Position numbers and translations under genes: made by a program
Part shown: one piece after another, positions 41,300 through 46,392 of the stretch
Numbering within the stretch: the first letter of the stretch is position 1
Layout: each line of letters starts with the position of its first letter
The notes under the pieces: generated by a model
What the model was told of the DNA's origin: nothing
Databases searched by the model: none
The model's input: only the letters and a program-made list of their open reading frames with translations
NCBI GenBank assembly: GCA_001949185.1
Contig: BDGG01000011.1
Coordinates: forward strand, 1,621,944-1,668,335
Source of the DNA: Ramazzottius varieornatus
Taxonomy: Eukaryota; Tardigrada; Eutardigrada; Parachela; Ramazzottiidae
DNA length: 46,392 bases
Direction: 5' to 3'

Positions 41300-42252
41300 G
41301 AAAAGCAGAGATGTCCACTGTGTCCGCTCTCTTGAAGGACGCCATGGGAAGCTGGAAAGAGCCTGACGATCACTGCTGTCGCTTTGAAGGCTATTCGTAA
41401 GTCTTATGTAGAGTCTGGATCAGGGCCGGCTCGTCCTGTATCGAAAGTATTATAGTTTATACTGTGACGTCATGCGTTACCATCAGCTTTGCACTGCAAT
41501 TAGACGTTGCTCATGACGTCAATAATACCTTTTTTTCCTGTCTTTCAGAGTTGAACTACGAGGACGAAAAACCTGAAACGGTGTCGAATGGTCCACTGGC
41601 GAAGAGTGAAAAGTCGGAAACTACTTCTTACGAAGGTATGGGAGAGAAGTGACGCTTGGTCATTTGTAACCGACTAATTCTTCTTGTGAAGTTGCAGGTC
41701 ACAATGAAGTGCCACTTATGATGCCCCGTCCCATCTTGATGCGCCGATTGCGTTCGAAAATTTTTAGCGTGGGATCAGCTAACGTTTGGAGTTTGGAACT
41801 CCAAATACAGTTGGAATTCCAACAAGATCTACCGAGCTGCAAGCTGCGAAACCGCAAACACTGCCCGTCGTCATTCCTCAAGCTGTGAATGTTCCCGTTG
41901 GAAATCCAACTTCGGTTGGAGTTCCAACTGCGCCCGCAGTAAATCATCCCAAGACCTACTACCACGCGCATCGAGATAAGACTCGAGCGGCCAGCTACAT
42001 CCGTGCCACTCAGAAGTTCGTGACTTGGCGCGACCAGCAGAAAAAGCAGACGCAGTTAACTTGAGAACAAGAGGACAACGAGCAAAACTTCGCACGACTT
42101 CGTGAAAAGCGAGAGCTGGAAGACAAGCGAGCAAGAGAAGACAGAGATGTCGCAGATAGGTATGCTGCGAAAGACAGTCGTCGTGTTCTCGATCGTAAGC
42201 AAGAAGACTTAGATTTCGAGCAGCGAGCTCCTGACTACTGCCGTGTATCGTG
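41300..42252 (+). pseudogene. Degraded gene of unknown function ending beside the pogo transposon
   Basis: Exon-like pieces run on the plus strand: 41301-41398 (MSTVSALLKDAMGSWKEP), 41550-41636 (LNYEDEKPETVSNGPLAKS) and from 41699 (GHNEVPLMMPRPILMRRL). Then, in a shifted frame from about 41786, FGTPNTVGIP repeats, HPKTYYHAHRDKTRAASYI and FVTWRDQQKKQTQLT. That frame stops at TGA 42062-42064 but stays open beyond it for another 62 codons of highly charged helix (FARLREKRELEDKRARED, then RRVLDRKQEDLDFEQR) to a second TGA. One frameshift and one in-frame TGA make it look like a decaying gene. The charged end suggests a coiled coil. No family recognised. Confidence 0.45.
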
Positions 42253-42846
42253 ATAAAGATCTTGTTCAGAATTTCTCTACGAGGAGCAAAGCCAAACTTT
42301 TCTAACTCGCCGAACTGCAGACTACTTTTCTAACTAACAATTTTCTCAATAGCTTTCCAATCAGAAATTGTCAAATTAATTTGTAAATCTGTCCCAACAT
42401 TTTGCTTCAGTTTGAACCAGCTCGAATCGGGATTAAGTGACACATCATGGCGGAAATAATTCAATAAGGAAGATCGTTTCAAAATGGTTCCCGATATTAG
42501 GGAGCACACTTTCAGCAGAGGGAGCACGGCAGGTCAAGATCAGCTGATCCAGTAAACCGCATATGTGCCGAACCGAATAGAAATCGCGCAGTAGTAACGG
42601 AACATCACTATAACTTCACGGCTGGTTTCTGTTAGAAATCGGAAATGCAGAAACTTTACTAACTTCCGAGCGAAAACACATTGTTTCCGCAAATTTGCGG
42701 GAACACTGCTTGCTCTCAGGGAAGGCTATCTCTCTTTCTTGTCTTCTCCTTTCCGAGGTTTACCTTGTATGTCCATTATGTCTGAAGACATATCTTCAAC
42801 AAGCTTTGCGATTTCCGAGAGCTATCCTCATTCACAGCACAGGTCG

Positions 42847-45320
42847 ATGGATAAACCGCGGAAGAGGGGATACGTGCAACATCATCCGGACATGGAAACT
42901 GCTATAGCCGCTGTCAATGACGAAATGTCCACAAGGATGGCTGCCGAGAAGTACCACATACCTCAGAAGACTCTCTACAATAAAGTCAAGGGGAAACATC
43001 CGAAGAAGGCCGGACGTCCCAACACTTTCACGCTGGAGGAAGAGACGGAAATCTGCGAAATCCTCGTTCGTTGTTCCAAGATTGGAGTTCCACTGGGCAA
43101 GCGCACTTCCATCAAAATCGTCAAAGCAATCGCCCTCGCGAAAGGTAAGCACGGTTTTGCTGGATTTCATTCGTACGCAGCATAGCAACGGGAATAACAT
43201 CACCAAGATTCTAAACGTGAAATAATGCCCTGTCCAACTTCCGGTTCAACGGGCACCAAGGATAACCTTGTCATCACAGTTCTCTCTTTAGGCATGGACG
43301 AGGCTAAATTTACTGATCGATGGCACCAGAAGTTCCTTTGCAGAAACCGCGAGATTTCCCTACGGACACTCAGTGCGTTGAGCTTCACGAAATCGAGGGA
43401 ATGGACAAAGAGGCGCTGCGAAGAATGGAATTCCCTTCTGCAGGAATTAGGTGACGAAGGATTTTTCGATAATCCTGAAGAAATATGGAACTTGGACGAG
43501 TCGGGATTCAAGCTGGCGGAGTTGTATGATAGGGTCTACTCGGAGAAAGGCGTGAAGGAAGCGGTCGGCTGCGTCAAAGGCACAGAAAACGACCGAGAGA
43601 ATATTTCTCTTTTGGCTATGGGAAACGCTGCAGGGATGATGCTACGCCCGTTGATTCTCTATAGAGGAAAGATGCACACTGAATCCCACTTTCGGGACAC
43701 TCACGACGCTTGTTACGTTGGCACGAATTCTTCGGGAGTGATGGACACTGATGTTCTAACCGAATTTCTCGAGAAGGAATTTTTGTCATCCATCAGATGT
43801 CCCAAGGTAATCCTTGCACGAGTTTTGGGCAATAATATTGCTATCAGTTCCATGAATCCTGTATCTTATTCTGTACCAAAGGCGACAAGGTTAACCTTGT
43901 GGGTTTTGTTCCTTCACAGAACGTAGTGTTTCTCGATGGACATTCTTCTCATCTGAGCTGTGTCGCCTTCCTCGTGGCCTGTATGGAGCAAAGAGAAAGA
44001 AATCCGAGTTATCGCTCTTCCTTCTGGCCAGACAGCTTTCTTACAGCCGCTGGATAAAGAGGTCTTTGGTGGAGTAAAGCAAAAGTGGCACAGCTACCTG
44101 CGGGATTCCAGGATTGACATCACAATTGATGTGAGTAATTCGACATTTGCCATCAAGAACTGACGACCCTTTAGAAAACGGGATCTGGCAAAACTTTCAT
44201 TCTAAAATCTCAATTTGTAGGTTTCTCGTCACAATTTCCCAGCGCACATCGTCAAACTATGGAGGCCAGATTTTCCTCCGTATTCTTTGAACTTAGGTAA
44301 GACTCTGATAGCCAAGGATACCTTCTTATATGTGTCTTATTCGATCAAAAACCAACCAAGACATGATACAAAATCAAACCAAAGCTCGAAAACAAAATTA
44401 TTTTCCCAAGTGGCGTACGTTGTCGGTAATATTGGCTGAAGAATGCGCCACTGAATGAAAACAATTTGATCGATTTTGTTTTCCGAGCTTTTAGAATAAT
44501 CGTCGTGCTAAGGTCTACTTTCTGAATGTTCTTCGTTCCAGGTGGACCTATGAGAGAAGGATTTCGAAAAACCGGAATTTTTCCGTTTGACGCTGAACTG
44601 CTGAGAGGCACAGTGAATCCCAACTTGGAGGTCTTGGAAGAAGTAGAAGTCGGAATTGACCTGCACTTTGCTGACATCGCAAGGATTCTGCGCGAAAAGA
44701 TTGGCCTAAACGATGACAAGACAACCAGCTGCCTGTTGGAAATCAAAAAGATCGTGACAGGGCAATCGGCAGGCTCAGTTGTCGCCTTAGAGTTCCATAA
44801 GAACTTGCTGCGGAGTGCTCCTCAAAAGAAACGTCGGGAAAAAGATTCTCGTTTGGATGTGTCCAATGGTAGGATTCTTACAGAGCGCACTTACATCAGC
44901 ACAAAGAAAGCAGCGATTGCAAAGAACAAGGAGAAAGCCAAAGGTTTGAGGAACCGAAAGCGGAACATCGAGGCAGTGGAGAAAAGGACGACAGACAGCG
45001 AAGAAGTGAGCCCGATCGCAAGCCAAGGATACTCTTGTGCACCTCCAGCAAAGCGACAAAGAAAGACCGCCAAGCAGGTAGCAGCGGAGATAGCAAGCGA
45101 CGTGCCTGTACCTCAGCCGACCAGAGATTCACCGGTGGCCGGTCCTGAAGGATATCCTTCAAAAACCAGAGCCAAGCGGAGCAAAGCACCAGTTAGGACT
45201 ACCGTTGCACCGAGAAAGAAACCAACAGCCTCCACTGCCAAGTCAAATGCCAGGTCGATGCTTGTATCGAAGAAGACACTTGCGCTGTCCGTTGTAAAGT
45301 TGAAGGCTAAGAAAGCGTGA
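42847..45320 (+). pseudogene. pogo/Tigger-like DDE transposase, five exons, one frameshift
   Basis: Exons 42847-43144, 43292-43806, 43920-44130, 44221-44296 and 44542-45320 have GT/AG borders and compatible phases, except that the third is one base out. In-frame ATGs also exist at 42739 and 42778. Order: psq-type helix-turn-helix (NDEMSTRMAAEKYHIPQKTL), a second DNA-binding region (GRPNTFTLEEETEICEILV), then a DDE_1 nuclease with IWNLDESGF (first Asp), VVFLDGHSSHL (second Asp) and LPSGQTAFLQPLD (third acidic residue). A basic, Lys/Arg-rich tail follows, probably nuclear-targeting. The frame breaks near 43990-44005, in CAAAGAGAAAGAAAT, between the second and third catalytic motifs. The enzyme would cut and paste the element at TA sites; this copy cannot make it whole. 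Confidence 0.85.
44382..44491. repeat. Foldback MITE of the GTGGCGCAC family, copy 5, in the transposase intron
   Basis: AAGCTCGAAAACAAAATTAT at the left and, inverted, AAGCTCGGAAAACAAAATCG at the right enclose CCCAAGTGGCGTACGTTG and ATTGGCTGAAGAATGCGCCA. It lies in the intron 44297-44541 of the transposase gene: an element nested in another element's intron. Confidence 0.75.
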
Positions 45321-45620
45321 AAATTCTTTTCTGTTTCCGTTAAAATAGAGTAAAGGCTCTCGTGTTTTTTAGGCAACTTCGCACAAAGGTTCAGTCGTAT
45401 GTGGCGCCGAAAGTAGAAATGAAGTGTCTTCGTGGCAGGTGCACATAGACGGTTACCATCATTTCTATCGAAAATCGGAAATGCAGAAACTTTACTGACT
45501 CTTGCTGGGTCGCCTTATGGCGGTAGTACACGATCAGCTGAGCTAGACACATGGCCGCGACACCTGCAGAATTTGACCTAGTAAAGTAATCCCGTTAGAA
45601 AAGTTGAGCATCCCTCCCCG

Positions 45621-45877
45621 TACAGATTTTCCCTGGTATTTCATGTGGTAAAACTAAAATAAAAGTTTTTGACAAGTTCAGCGAAGTTCAAATAATTTTA
45701 ATTGGAGCCTTCTACTAGCGAAAAGCGAGAATGCACTGTTAGCCTGGCGTACACAAGGAATTGCAAAAGTCTTCCCGAAACCTCGACAGTAAGTGGGGTG
45801 TCATACGGGCCTCTCTGTGACACGAAGCCACCATCAGGGATTGTTTCAAGTTCAGGACCAAAGTGATGCAAATGCCT
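45621..45877. other. Spacer after the transposon
   Basis: About 257 bp, presumably 3' untranslated sequence of the minus-strand gene that ends at 45878. No feature seen. Confidence 0.35.
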
Positions 45878-46294
45878 TCACTGGGTGACATTGAAACGCT
45901 GTTGGATAAAATCCACCAAGATCTCGGACTCGTTGTGAGCGACTTCTTCCAGGTAGGCCATTAAACGGTACAGGTCTTTTGTTTTGACGTTGTCACCATC
46001 TCCGATAGTAGCATCTCTCGTCTGGAAAACGAGAATTCCATAGGTAATCCACGTTCCCATCACCTGCAAAAATTACCACAATTATGGTTTGGGAAGCCAC
46101 GGTCGGCATTTTGTTGGGAAAGTGGCCTCATTCACCTCTGCCACGTATTCGAGATTGATATACTTCAATCCGGCTGCGGCGATGGCACCTGTTGACTCAT
46201 CAATTTCGGACAGGATCATCATGCAGGTATCTTCGATCTCTGTACCCTGATTTTCGTCTCGTACTGTTCGAAGAAGTCGGAGAATCTTTTTTAC
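45878..46294 (-). CDS. Last two exons of an unidentified gene, 5' end beyond the window
   Basis: Exons 46294-46136 (53 codons) and 46063-45878 (61 codons plus stop) are both phase 0, split by a 72-bp GT/AG intron. They encode VKKILRLLRTVRDENQGTEI, EDTCMMILSEIDESTGAIAA, LKYINLEYVAE, then VMGTWITYGILVFQTRDATI and LYRLMAYLEEVAHNESEILV to a stop at 45878. The run is helical and evenly amphipathic, compatible with an armadillo/HEAT-like or scaffold C-terminus. I do not recognise the family. The rest of the gene lies to the right. Confidence 0.6.
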
Positions 46295-46379
46295 CTGTAA
46301 ACAAAGAACAGTGCAGAAAGACAGTCAGCAAGCAATGAGACAAAGAGGGACTGACGACATAATTATGTCAAAAAAGGCC

Positions 46380-46391
46380 GGGGGGGGGGGG
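46380..46391. other. Terminal G homopolymer
   Basis: The window ends in a run of about 12 G followed by A. This is more likely a contig-end or sequencing artefact than biology. Confidence 0.6.
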
Positions 46392-46392
46392 A

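Larger units (their letters stand above)
42280..45620 (+). mobile_element. 3.34-kb pogo-type (Tc1/mariner superfamily) DNA transposon
   Basis: TA flanks both ends (42278-42279 and 45621-45622). The imperfect terminal repeats are CGAGGAGCAAAGCCAAACTT then TTCTAAC on the left and, inverted, CGGGGAGGGATGCTCAACTT then TTCTAAC on the right. Inside is a single transposase gene on the plus strand with five exons. An internal repeat, AAATCGGAAATGCAGAAACT, occurs near both ends (about 42638 and 45471). A 505-bp deletion derivative is at 16698-17202. TA duplication and the psq-HTH/DDE protein place it with pogo/Tigger-like elements. The transposase is frameshifted, so this copy is probably inactive. 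Confidence 0.88.

Overview
This is eukaryotic, animal DNA. Its conserved genes are split by GT-AG introns of about 60-340 bp, plus one of 1.1 kb that holds an inserted element. It encodes metazoan nicotinic acetylcholine receptor (nAChR)-type subunits and an RFT1 homologue, and it is dense in non-autonomous DNA transposons. The short introns suggest a small-genome invertebrate, perhaps a tardigrade or another small ecdysozoan; that is inference and the taxon cannot be fixed from sequence alone. I saw no rRNA, tRNA, CRISPR array or bacterial operon structure. Many lineage-specific exons and degenerate fragments could not be resolved.

Layout. 0.25-1.16 kb: broken non-LTR reverse transcriptase (minus). 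2.28-3.87 kb: three-exon multipass membrane protein (minus). 5.9-8.8 and 10.1-13.9 kb: two tandem Cys-loop receptor subunit genes (minus), each reconstructed by splicing to a complete frame (542 and 536 aa). 14-30.8 kb: mostly non-genic and rich in inverted-repeat elements. These include a TTAA-flanked GC-rich element, two TA-flanked pogo-like non-autonomous elements, long foldbacks, a possible solo LTR, a FLYWCH-domain ORF and a possible plus-strand gene at 25.9-28 kb. 31-33.4 kb: scattered SPT5-like exons and a fragment resembling receptor M3. 33.5-36.2 kb: seven-exon RFT1 (minus, 540 aa). 36.9-38.1 kb: intronless 379-aa protein of unknown function (plus). 38.4-39.2 kb: four-exon RRM protein (minus, 189 aa). 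40.6 kb: AT-rich patch that may be mitochondrial in origin. 41.3-42.25 kb: degraded gene. 42.28-45.62 kb: nearly complete pogo-type transposon with a frameshifted transposase. 45.9-46.3 kb: last exons of an unidentified gene running off the window.

How the parts relate. The two receptor genes share intron positions and phases through the ligand-binding domain, so they are an old tandem duplication. Both lack the aromatic-box residues and vicinal cysteines of an acetylcholine-binding alpha subunit. The first also has a shortened, glutamate-less selectivity-filter segment before M2. One small foldback family is present five times, every time inside an intron. The 42.3-kb transposon has a 505-bp deletion derivative at 16.7 kb, so an apparent parent and its MITE occur in one window.
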